Part shown: in pieces, positions 1 through 6,891 of the stretch | Layout of the letters: every line of letters begins with the position of its first letter | Position numbering within the stretch: the stretch's first letter is position 1 | Origin: Kitasatospora phosalacinea | GTDB taxonomy: Bacteria; Actinomycetota; Actinomycetes; Streptomycetales; Streptomycetaceae | Direction: 5' to 3' | Assembly: GCF_000717185.1 (NCBI RefSeq) | Contig: NZ_JNYE01000107.1 | Span: forward strand, 1-26,337 | Length of the DNA stretch: 26,337 nt | Made by a program: the position numbers and the translations under genes | Notes under the pieces: model-generated | What the model was told of the DNA's origin: nothing | The model's input: the letters and a program-made list of their open reading frames with translations, nothing else | The model's database searches: none

Positions 1-54
1 AGCGCCGATGGTACTGCAGGGGGGACCCTGTGGGAGAGTAGGACGCCGCCGAAC
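1..54 (+). rRNA. rrf: 5S ribosomal RNA, 3' end (partial)
   Basis: The first ~54 bases match the 3' half of actinobacterial 5S rRNA as I know it, including the GGTACTGCAGGGGGGACCCTG helix region (loop E and helix IV), the conserved GGGAGAGTAGG segment and the closing GCCGCCGAAC that would pair with the 5' end. The 5' part lies outside the window. A strong intrinsic terminator follows at 67-100, so this is the end of an rRNA operon transcribed to the right. The exact mature 3' end (about base 54) is inferred. Confidence 0.93.
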
Positions 55-66
55 AATCATTGTGGG

Positions 67-100
67 AAAGCCCCCTGACGGGATGTCAGGGGGCTTTCTT
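67..100 (+). terminator. Intrinsic terminator of the rRNA operon
   Basis: A perfect 13-bp stem (67-79 with 85-97) encloses a 5-base loop, GGGAT. The right arm ends in CTTT and is followed by a T-rich stretch (CTTGTTGT). It lies 12 bases after the 5S rRNA and is among the more canonical terminators in the window. Confidence 0.92.
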
Positions 101-155
101 GTTGTAGGGTCAGTCTCGCACAGTTGTCGGTGGTTAGTACAGGAGGCTCCGCACC

Positions 156-767
156 GTGGAGGTCCAGGAGACGCGAGTTCAGACCGACCGGGTCCTCACG
201 ATCCCGAACCTGTTGAGCATGGCTCGGCTGGTGGGCGTGCCGATCTTTCTGTGGTTGGTGCTGTGGCCGGTCTTCGGGGGGCCGAAGAACGACGGGTGGG
301 CGATCGTCGTCCTGATGTTGAGCGGGGTCAGTGACTACCTGGACGGGAAGCTGGCCCGGCGGTGGGGGCAGATCAGCCGGCTGGGGCAGTTGTTGGACCC
401 GGCTGCGGACCGGTTGTACATCGTGTCGACGTTGGTGGGGTTGACCTGGCGGGAGATCCTGCCGTGGTGGTTGACGGCGTTGCTGGTGGCGCGGGAGGCG
501 TTCGTCGGGGTGGTGCTGTTGCGGCTCAACCGGGCGGGTTACGGGCCGTTGAACGTGAGTTTCCTGGGGAAGGCGGCGACGTTCAATCTGATGTACGCGT
601 TTCCGCTCCTGTTGCTGGGGGTGGGCGAGGGGTGGGTGCACCGGGTTGCGGGAGTGGTGAGTTGGGCGTTCATCTGGTGGGGGACGACGTTGTACTGGTG
701 GGCCGGTGCCCTGTATGCGGTGCAGGCCCGGCAGATCCTGCAGGTGGAGCGTTCGGCTGCCGTTTGA
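156..767 (+). CDS. clsA: CDP-alcohol phosphatidyltransferase, cardiolipin synthase type
   Basis: Integral membrane enzyme of about 203 residues. The family signature DG-x2-AR-x8-G-x3-D-x3-D is complete: D63, G64, A67, R68, G77, D81 and D85. These aspartates bind the metal and CDP-diacylglycerol. Several hydrophobic segments follow (about residues 30-55, 90-110, 145-180), as expected for six helices. The GTG start at 156 is chosen because AGGAGG (141-146) lies nine bases upstream. From memory, the S. coelicolor gene at this position (SCO1389) is the essential eukaryote-like cardiolipin synthase, which condenses phosphatidylglycerol with CDP-diacylglycerol; M. tuberculosis has pgsA2 (Rv1822) here. 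The substrate cannot be read from sequence alone, and phosphatidylglycerol-phosphate synthase is the alternative. It stands just after an rRNA operon, ahead of a sugar-nucleotide enzyme and the DUF881 trio. Confidence 0.88.
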   Translation: MEVQETRVQTDRVLTIPNLLSMARLVGVPIFLWLVLWPVFGGPKNDGWAIVVLMLSGVSDYLDGKLARRWGQISRLGQLLDPAADRLYIVSTLVGLTWREILPWWLTALLVAREAFVGVVLLRLNRAGYGPLNVSFLGKAATFNLMYAFPLLLLGVGEGWVHRVAGVVSWAFIWWGTTLYWWAGALYAVQARQILQVERSAAV

Positions 768-892
768 GATCAGCCTGAGATGTTTTACACGGCCTCCACG
801 GTGAGTCGGACGTTTTCTTCCGGGTAGGGATGCGTCGGACCGGTTTGATGGACCCGCAGGGGTTCACCACCGCGAAGGAGGACGCACCCGTA

Positions 893-3388
893 ATGAAAGC
901 CGTTGTGATGGCGGGCGGGGAGGGCACTCGACTCCGCCCCATGACTTCCAGCATGCCCAAGCCGCTGCTGCCCGTGGCCAATCGGCCGATCATGGAGCAC
1001 GTGCTGCGGCTGCTGAGGCGACACGGCCTCAACGACACCGTGGTGACCGTGCAGTTCTTGGCGTCGTTGGTGAAGAACTACTTCGGTGACGGTGAGGAAC
1101 TGGGCATGCACCTCACCTATGCCAACGAGGAAACACCGCTGGGGACGGCGGGCAGCGTGAAGAACGCCGAGGACGCGCTGCGGGACGATTCGTTTCTGGT
1201 GATCTCCGGCGACGCGCTGACGGACTTCGACCTTTCCGACCTGATTGCCTTTCACCGGGAGAAGGGCGCGCTGGTGACGGTGTGCCTGACCCGGGTGCCG
1301 AACCCGCTGGAATTCGGCATCACCATCACGGACGACGAGGGCAAGGTCGAGCGCTTCCTGGAGAAGCCGACCTGGGGGCAGGTGTTCTCGGACACCGTGA
1401 ACACCGGCATCTACGTGATGGAGCCGGAGGTCTTCGACTACGTGGCGGCCGGCGAGTCGGTCGACTGGTCGAGCGACGTGTTCCCGCAGTTGCTCAAGGA
1501 GGGCAAGCCGGTGTTCGGCTACGTCGCCGAGGGCTACTGGGAGGACGTGGGCACGCACGAGAGCTACCTGAAGGCCCAGGCGGACGTCCTGGAGGGGAAG
1601 GTCCAGGTCGAGCTGGACGGGTTCGAGATCTCGCCCGGCGTGTGGGTGGCCGAGGGTGCGGAGGTGGACCCGGAGGCGGTGCTGCGCGGGCCGCTGTACA
1701 TCGGCGACTACGCCAAGGTCGAGGCCGGCGTGGAGCTGCGCGAGCACACCGTGCTGGGGTCGAACGTGGTCGTGAAGCGCGGGGCGTTCCTGCACAAGGC
1801 CGTGGTGCACGACAACGTGTACGTGGGGCCGCAGAGCAACCTGCGCGGGTGCGTGGTCGGGAAGAACACCGACGTGATGCGGGCCGCGCGGATCGACGAG
1901 GGGGCGGTGATCGGTGACGAGTGCCTGATCGGCGAGGAGTCGATCATCGCGGGCAACGTCCGGGTCTACCCGTTCAAGACGATCGAGGCCGGCGCGTTCG
2001 TCAACACCTCGGTGATCTGGGAGTCCCGCGGCCAGGAGCACCTGTTCGGGGTGCGGGGCGTGTCGGGGATCCTGAACGTGGAGATCACGCCGGAGCTGGC
2101 CGTGCGGCTGGCGGGGGCGTACGCGACCACCTTGAAGAAGGGCGCGACGGTCACCATCGCGCGTGACCACTCGCGTGGTGCGCGGGCGTTGAAGCGGGCG
2201 ATGATCTCGGCGCTGCAGACCAGTGCGATCGACGTCCGCGACCTGGAGAACGTGCCGATGCCGGTGGCGCGGCAGGCCACGGCGCGGGGGAGTGCGGGCG
2301 GGATCTTCCTGCGGACCACGCCGGGGGTGCCGGACTCGCTGGACATCCTGTTCTTCGACGAGCGCGGGGCGGACCTGTCGCAGGCCGGGCAGCGGAAGCT
2401 GGACCGGGTGTACTCGCGGCAGGAGTTCCGGCGGGCGTTCCCTGGCGAGATCGGCGACCTGCTGCACCCGGCGAGCGTGTTCGACTCGTACGCGACGAAC
2501 CTGTTGCGGGCGGTGGACACCTCGGGGGTGCGGGAGGCCGGGCTGAAGGTCGTGGTGGACGCGGCGCACGGCAGTGCCGGGCTGGTGCTGCCGAGCATCC
2601 TGGGGCGGCTCGGGGTGGAGACGCTGACGGTGGCCGGCGGGCTGGACGAGGCGCGGCCGACCGAGGGTGCGGAGGAGCGGCGGGCGGCGCTGGCGAGGCT
2701 GGGCGAGCTGGTGGCGTCCTCGCAGGCGGCGTTCGGGGTGCGGTTCGATCCGGTGGGTGAGCGGGTGTCCTTCGTGGACGAGCTCGGTCGGGTGATCCAG
2801 GACGACCGGGCGCTGCTGGTGCTGCTGGACCTGGTGGCGGCCGAGCGCCGTTCCGGGCAGGTGGCGCTGCCGGTGACGACGACGCGGATCGCCGAGCAGG
2901 TGGCGGCGTACCACGGCACCCAGGTGATCTGGACGACGACCTCGCCGGACGACCTGGCGAAGGCCGCGGCGGCGGACGGCACGGTCTTCGGCGGGGACGG
3001 GCGCGGCGGGTTCGTGGTGCCCGAGTTCTCCGGGGTGCTGGACGGGGCGGCGGCGTTCGTGCGGCTGGTCGGTCTGGTGGCGCGGACGCAGCTGACGCTG
3101 AGCCAGATCGACGCGCGGATCCCGCAGGCGCACATCCAGAAGCGGGACATCGCGACGCCGTGGGCCGCCAAGGGCATGGTGATGCGCTCGGTGGTGGAGG
3201 CGGCCGGGAACCGGAAGCTGGACACCACTGACGGCGTGCGGGTGGTCGAGCCGGACGGCCGGTGGACGCTGGTCCTGCCGGACCCGGCGGAGGCCGTCAC
3301 GCACCTGTGGGCGGAGGGCCCGGACGACGAGGCGACCGAGCGGTTGCTCGACGAGTGGGCCGCGGTCGTGGACGGCGCCGGCAAGTGA
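893..3388 (+). CDS. Mannose-1-phosphate guanylyltransferase-like protein with a degenerate phosphohexomutase domain
   Basis: Predicted 831-residue, three-part cytosolic protein. Residues 1-235 form a nucleotidyltransferase domain: the pyrophosphorylase loop GGEGTRLRP (8-16), the K23 region of MPKP, and the substrate motif FLEKP. Residues about 245-380 are hexapeptide-like left-handed beta-helix repeats (VDPEAVLRGPLYIGD, ARIDEGAVIGDECLIG). The remaining ~450 residues resemble phosphoglucomutase/phosphomannomutase folds, but the catalytic TASHNP serine loop is replaced by LRTTPGVPDS and the metal loop DGDGDR by FDPVGERV, so mutase activity is doubtful. The likely reaction is mannose-1-phosphate plus GTP to GDP-mannose, for glycan or mannosylation pathways; another NDP-sugar is possible. 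The ATG at 893 is chosen over an in-frame ATG further upstream because GAAGGAGG (874-881) precedes it. A strong terminator follows at 3438-3472. Confidence 0.88.
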   Translation: MKAVVMAGGEGTRLRPMTSSMPKPLLPVANRPIMEHVLRLLRRHGLNDTVVTVQFLASLVKNYFGDGEELGMHLTYANEETPLGTAGSVKNAEDALRDDSFLVISGDALTDFDLSDLIAFHREKGALVTVCLTRVPNPLEFGITITDDEGKVERFLEKPTWGQVFSDTVNTGIYVMEPEVFDYVAAGESVDWSSDVFPQLLKEGKPVFGYVAEGYWEDVGTHESYLKAQADVLEGKVQVELDGFEISPGVWVAEGAEVDPEAVLRGPLYIGDYAKVEAGVELREHTVLGSNVVVKRGAFLHKAVVHDNVYVGPQSNLRGCVVGKNTDVMRAARIDEGAVIGDECLIGEESIIAGNVRVYPFKTIEAGAFVNTSVIWESRGQEHLFGVRGVSGILNVEITPELAVRLAGAYATTLKKGATVTIARDHSRGARALKRAMISALQTSAIDVRDLENVPMPVARQATARGSAGGIFLRTTPGVPDSLDILFFDERGADLSQAGQRKLDRVYSRQEFRRAFPGEIGDLLHPASVFDSYATNLLRAVDTSGVREAGLKVVVDAAHGSAGLVLPSILGRLGVETLTVAGGLDEARPTEGAEERRAALARLGELVASSQAAFGVRFDPVGERVSFVDELGRVIQDDRALLVLLDLVAAERRSGQVALPVTTTRIAEQVAAYHGTQVIWTTTSPDDLAKAAAADGTVFGGDGRGGFVVPEFSGVLDGAAAFVRLVGLVARTQLTLSQIDARIPQAHIQKRDIATPWAAKGMVMRSVVEAAGNRKLDTTDGVRVVEPDGRWTLVLPDPAEAVTHLWAEGPDDEATERLLDEWAAVVDGAGK

Positions 3389-3403
3389 GAGGCGAGTAGA
3401 GGT

Positions 3404-3427
3404 AAGTAGACAAGTGGGCAAGTAGTC
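3404..3427 (+). repeat. Short tandem 8-bp repeat AAGTRGNC
   Basis: Three adjacent 8-base units, AAGTAGAC, AAGTGGGC and AAGTAGTC, lie between the stop codon of the guanylyltransferase gene and its terminator. A related GAGTAGAG precedes them and AAGGGGAG follows. The stretch is purine-rich and places stop codons in several frames. It may be read-through protection or chance. Confidence 0.5.
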
Positions 3428-3437
3428 AAGGGGAGAT

Positions 3438-3472
3438 CCGGTGGGGGCGGCCTTCGGGGCCGCCCCCACCGG
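3438..3472 (+). terminator. Terminator after the guanylyltransferase gene
   Basis: A perfect 15-bp GC-rich stem (3438-3452 with 3458-3472) closes a loop starting with TTCG. Only a short T stretch (GTTTGT) follows, as is usual in this GC-rich group. It separates the guanylyltransferase gene from the DUF881 group. Confidence 0.85.
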
Positions 3473-3550
3473 GCGTTTGTCACGATCCTGTGCCGAAACC
3501 CTCCTGCGGGGCCGGGAGCTGGTCGTGGGGCACCTCGTGGTCGTGAAACG

Positions 3551-4597
3551 ATGTGCCGCATGCCAGCAACGCCGACACCGAGTGACCCGGAGGGGCGCTT
3601 CCGCCGTCCGGACGCCTCGATGTCCCTGCTGACCACGGTCATGGAGCACTCGCTCGACGACGGTTACGCGGAGGCGGCCCGGGCGCGCGGGGCGGAGGGC
3701 AGTTCGCGGCTGCCGACGACGGCCAAGGGCCGGATGGTGCTGGCCCTGGGGCTGGCGCTGGCGACGGTCGTGGTGACGGTCGGGGCGGTGAACACGCACG
3801 CGGCGGCGCCCGTCCTGGCGAAGGAGCGGGACGCCCTGGTCAGCCGGGTCAACGAGGCCAATGCGGCGGTGGACGCCCTGCAGCGGCAGGTCGAGGAGGA
3901 CCGCGACGAGGTCGAGCGGGCCCAGGAGGCGGCGCTGCAGACCGGGGACGACGGCGGGGCGGCGGTGCTGGCGGCGCGGACCGGGACGGGGGCGATCACC
4001 GGGCCGGGCGTCAAGCTGGTGATCGACGACGCGTCCGGCAGCGGTTCGGGCGGCAACGTCAGCGATCCGCGCAACGGCGGCGGCTACGGCAAGAACGGGC
4101 GGGTCAAGGACCACGACCTGCAGTACGCGGTGAACGGCCTGTGGCTGGCCGGGGCGGAGGCGGTCTCCGTGAACGGGCAGCGGCTGACCGCGCTGTCGGC
4201 GATCCGGGCGGCGGGCGACGCGATCCTGGTCGACAACCGGCCGCTGGTGCCGCCGTACACGGTGCTGGCGATCGGGGACGGCCCGCGGCTGTCGCAGGCC
4301 TTCCAGGACAACGAGGGCGGCCGCTACCTGAAGATCATCCAGGACAGCTACGGGATCCGTTCGACGCTGTCGACGCAGAAGTCGCTGACCCTGCCGGCCG
4401 CCGTGGGCGTGACGCTCCGGGTGGCCGGGCCGGAACCGTCCGCGGAGCCGTCGCCGAGCCCGTCCCCGTCGCCCCCGCCCCCGCCGTCGTCGTCCGGTTC
4501 GCCGGGCGCGGCCAGGAGCGGGACGCCGTCGAAGTCCGCGCGGTCGACCGCGAAGTCCACTTCCACCCCCACCGGAACAGGAGCTGCTACACCGTGA
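3551..4597 (+). CDS. DUF881 membrane protein (first copy)
   Basis: A 348-residue protein with a cytoplasmic N-terminus, one transmembrane helix at about 61-80, a coiled coil at about 85-125 (KERDALVSRVNEANAAVDALQ) and a DUF881 domain at about 140-290 with the typical TGPGVKLVIDD and LWLAGAEAVSVNGQRL elements. A disordered Ser/Pro/Thr-rich tail follows from about 297, including (SP)n and a poly-Pro run. The domain should lie outside the membrane. The family (YlxW/YlxX-like; Rv1823 and Rv1825 in M. tuberculosis) is linked to division genes but its biochemical role is unknown. No clear ribosome site precedes the ATG at 3551; the in-frame ATG at 3560 is an alternative and the mRNA may be leaderless. 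The stop overlaps the next start by four bases (GTGA), implying translational coupling. Confidence 0.85.
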   Translation: MCRMPATPTPSDPEGRFRRPDASMSLLTTVMEHSLDDGYAEAARARGAEGSSRLPTTAKGRMVLALGLALATVVVTVGAVNTHAAAPVLAKERDALVSRVNEANAAVDALQRQVEEDRDEVERAQEAALQTGDDGGAAVLAARTGTGAITGPGVKLVIDDASGSGSGGNVSDPRNGGGYGKNGRVKDHDLQYAVNGLWLAGAEAVSVNGQRLTALSAIRAAGDAILVDNRPLVPPYTVLAIGDGPRLSQAFQDNEGGRYLKIIQDSYGIRSTLSTQKSLTLPAAVGVTLRVAGPEPSAEPSPSPSPSPPPPPSSSGSPGAARSGTPSKSARSTAKSTSTPTGTGAATP

Positions 4598-4926
4598 TTG
4601 CCGTACTGGGTCTGGTGATCGGCGTGATCGTCGGCGTGTTCGTGCAGCCGGAGGTGCCGAACGCGGTGGTGCCCTACCTGCCGATCGCGGTGGTGGCGGC
4701 GCTGGACGCGGTGTTCGGCGGCGTGCGGGCGATGCTGGACGGGATCTTCGACGACAAGGTCTTCGTGGTGTCCTTCCTGTCGAACGTCGTGGTGGCGGCG
4801 CTGATCGTCTTCCTGGGCGACCAGTTGGGCGTGGGGTCGCAGCTGTCCACCGGCGTGGTGGTGGTGCTGGGCATCCGGATCTTCTCGAACGCGGCGGCGA
4901 TCCGTCGGCACGTGTTCAGGGCGTAG
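4594..4926 (+). CDS. sbp: Small basic protein (DUF1290, Sbp)
   Basis: A 110-residue, highly hydrophobic protein with three predicted membrane helices (about 1-17, 24-42, 58-80) and a basic C-terminus (AAAIRRHVFRA). The length and the motif YLPIAVVAALDAVFGG match the DUF1290 'small basic protein' family, found next to DUF881 genes in many Gram-positive bacteria (Rv1824 in M. tuberculosis). Function is not established; the constant neighbourhood suggests a membrane complex with the two DUF881 proteins. The GTG start at 4594 overlaps the previous stop; AGGAG about ten bases upstream lies inside the preceding gene. Confidence 0.88.
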   Translation: MIAVLGLVIGVIVGVFVQPEVPNAVVPYLPIAVVAALDAVFGGVRAMLDGIFDDKVFVVSFLSNVVVAALIVFLGDQLGVGSQLSTGVVVVLGIRIFSNAAAIRRHVFRA

Positions 4927-4935
4927 GGAGCGGCT

Positions 4936-5826
4936 GTGAGCGAGGAGAAGGAGCCGCGGGAGCGGGAGGCGGAGCCGCGGGCGGCCGGGGAGCCCGGGAG
5001 CGCGGCCGAGGGGGCCGAGGCGGCGGCGACGGAGGAGGCGTCCGGGGCCGGGGAGCCGTCGGCGGTGGCGGCCGTGCCGCGGGAGCCGGTGCGGCTGCCG
5101 TCGGACGGGCGGACGCGGCTGATGGCGGCGCTGTGGCCGCCGCGGGTGTCGCGGGGCCAGCTGGTGGTGGCGCTGCTGCTGTTCGCGCTGGGACTGGCGC
5201 TGGCGATCCAGGTCCGTTCGACCAACGACCACAGCGAGCTGCGCGGGGCCCGGCAGGAGGACCTGGTGCGGATCCTCGACGAACTGGACGGCAAGCAGCA
5301 GCGTCTCCAGTCGGAGAAGACGCAGCTGGAGCAGTCGCTGGCGCAGCTGGAGAACTCCTCGAACCAGGCGAAGGAGGCCCAGGAGCAGACCCGGAAGAAG
5401 GCGGCCGAGCTGGGCGTGCTGGCCGGGACGGAGCAGGCGACCGGCCCGGGGATCGTGCTGACGATCGATGATCCCCAAGGGCAGGTGAAGGCCGATATGC
5501 TGCTGGACACCCTGCAGGAACTCCGAGCAGCGGGGGCGGAGGCGATTCAGATCAACGACGTGCGCGTGGTGGCCGGAACCTACTTCACCGACAACTCGTC
5601 GGAGAACGGTGTGCGGATCGACGGCAAGGACGTCTCGCAGCCCTTCCGCTTCACCGTGGTGGGCAACCCGCAGGACCTGACTCCGGCGCTGAACATCCCC
5701 GGTGGCGTGGTGCGCAGCCTGGAGAACCATCAGGCGCAGGCGACCATCGTCCAGCAGCAGAAGGTGCTGGTGGACGCGTTGGCCACGCCGAAGCCGTTGC
5801 AGTACGGCAAGCCGGCGGCGAAGTGA
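4936..5826 (+). CDS. DUF881 membrane protein (second copy)
   Basis: A 296-residue protein with an unusually long, charged, Glu/Ala/Pro-rich cytoplasmic N-terminus (1-55), a transmembrane helix at about 74-92, a long coiled coil at about 100-155 rich in Gln, Glu and Lys, and a DUF881 domain at about 160-280 (TGPGIVLTIDDPQG; LRAAGAEAIQINDVRVV). Topology matches the first copy, so the two may form paired coiled-coil partners. The GTG at 4936 is preceded by GGGAG six bases upstream, nine bases after the sbp stop, so the three genes form one operon. It is the orthologue by position of Rv1825. No catalytic motif is visible. Confidence 0.86.
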   Translation: MSEEKEPREREAEPRAAGEPGSAAEGAEAAATEEASGAGEPSAVAAVPREPVRLPSDGRTRLMAALWPPRVSRGQLVVALLLFALGLALAIQVRSTNDHSELRGARQEDLVRILDELDGKQQRLQSEKTQLEQSLAQLENSSNQAKEAQEQTRKKAAELGVLAGTEQATGPGIVLTIDDPQGQVKADMLLDTLQELRAAGAEAIQINDVRVVAGTYFTDNSSENGVRIDGKDVSQPFRFTVVGNPQDLTPALNIPGGVVRSLENHQAQATIVQQQKVLVDALATPKPLQYGKPAAK

Positions 5827-5840
5827 CGGGGCGCGCTCCG

Positions 5841-5920
5841 TACGGTTCGTCAGCTGCGGGCAGCCCCCGGTGGTGGGTTTCCGCGGCGGGTCGGCGACAC
5901 TGGGTCTTACCGTTCGTCAG
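5841..5920 (+). promoter_or_regulatory. Direct repeat pair upstream of the GarA-type gene
   Basis: TACGGTTCGTCAG (5841-5853) and TACCGTTCGTCAG (5908-5920) are 13-base direct repeats with one mismatch, 67 bases apart, in the 181-bp gap ahead of the FHA gene. Both begin with a TANNNT hexamer that fits a -10 element, but I see no good -35 at 16-18 bases from either. They could be tandem promoters or regulator half-sites. In mycobacteria gcvH occupies this gap; no gcvH is present here. Confidence 0.4.
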
Positions 5921-6007
5921 TCTCCGGTCCGATGCCGGTCCCACCGCCACACCGAGCCTTGAACCCTGCCCCGCGGGCGGTTCTGTCACACGCAAGGGGA
6001 TTCGCCC

Positions 6008-6868
6008 GTGAGTTTTTTCTCGAAGCTTTTCGGCCGCAACAAGAAGGCGGCAGAGGCGCCGACCGCCCGCTACCGGCAGGAGGACGGCGGGGTGCCGTCG
6101 ATGCGTCCGGCGCCGGAGGGGCAGCGTCCGATGTACCGGGACGACGTGACCCAGGGCGCGGGCATCCCGACCGGGCAGTTCGACGCGGCGTACGGCGCGT
6201 CGGTTGATTCGGCGGGCGGGCCGCGCATAGGTTTCCCGGCAGGACCCTCAACCTCCGGTGGAGGGTTTGCCCCGGACCCCTATGCCGGGCACGTCCAGTC
6301 GGGTGTGCCGCGCCAGGAGGCTGTGAACATGGCTGGCACCAGTCCGTGCCCGCGGTGCGGGAACCAGAACCCGGCGCAGGCCCGGTTCTGCTCGAACTGC
6401 GGCACCCAGCTGCGTGGCGGTTTCGCTGAGGGCGCGGTGGAGACCACCTCGACCATCTCGATCTCCGGCATCGAGTCGTACGACCCGACGGCGACCTCGA
6501 CGGGTGCCACTCCGGCACTGTCGGCCGAGGTGATGGCGGCGATCGACGCGCTGCCGCCGGGTTCGGCGCTGCTGATCGTGCAGCGCGGCCCGAACTCGGG
6601 CAGCCGGTTCCTGCTGGACTCGGACGTGACCACGGCGGGGCGGCACCCGCAGGGCGACATCTTCCTGGACGACGTGACGGTGTCGCGTCGGCACGTGGAG
6701 TTCCGTCGGCAGCACGACGGCGGCTTCTCGGTCGCGGACGTGGGCAGCCTGAACGGCACCTACGTGAACCGGGAGCGGATCGACGAGGTGCTGCTCAGCA
6801 ACGGCGACGAGGTGCAGATCGGGAAGTACCGGCTGGTGTTCTTCGCCAGCCACCACCGGGGGTACTGA
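6008..6868 (+). CDS. garA: GarA/OdhI-type FHA-domain regulator with zinc ribbon
   Basis: A 286-residue cytosolic protein. Residues 1-108 are a low-complexity extension. A zinc ribbon follows with C114, C117, C128 and C131 (CPRCG, CSNCG). Next comes VETTS (ETTS at 145-148), the motif whose threonines are phosphorylated by PknB and PknG in GarA/OdhI. The FHA domain spans about 186-280 with G211-R212, S226-R-R-H229 and N249-G250. In M. tuberculosis (Rv1827) and Corynebacterium, the unphosphorylated protein inhibits 2-oxoglutarate dehydrogenase and glutamate dehydrogenase; phosphorylation makes the FHA domain bind its own tail and switches it off. The same role is inferred here from the motif and synteny. 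The GTG at 6008 is weakly served by AAGGGGA upstream. An internal ribosome site at 6315 could give a shorter form. Confidence 0.87.
   Translation: MSFFSKLFGRNKKAAEAPTARYRQEDGGVPSMRPAPEGQRPMYRDDVTQGAGIPTGQFDAAYGASVDSAGGPRIGFPAGPSTSGGGFAPDPYAGHVQSGVPRQEAVNMAGTSPCPRCGNQNPAQARFCSNCGTQLRGGFAEGAVETTSTISISGIESYDPTATSTGATPALSAEVMAAIDALPPGSALLIVQRGPNSGSRFLLDSDVTTAGRHPQGDIFLDDVTVSRRHVEFRRQHDGGFSVADVGSLNGTYVNRERIDEVLLSNGDEVQIGKYRLVFFASHHRGY
6315..6331 (+). promoter_or_regulatory. Internal ribosome binding site in the GarA-type gene
   Basis: AGGAGG at 6315-6320 is followed by eight bases and an in-frame ATG (6329-6331, codon 108); an in-frame GTG lies at 6323. Starting at 6329 would make a 179-residue protein keeping the zinc ribbon, ETTS motif and FHA domain, closer in size to the mycobacterial protein. 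Whether it is used is unknown. Confidence 0.45.
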
Positions 6869-6891
6869 CCACTTCTCCGTTTGGAGCCCGA

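Noticed and set aside
785..4114. Very long minus-strand open frame opposite the guanylyltransferase and DUF881 genes
   Set aside because: It is a by-product of high GC at codon position 3 of the real plus-strand genes; the translation is Arg/Pro/His-rich with no domain, and no ribosome site is present.
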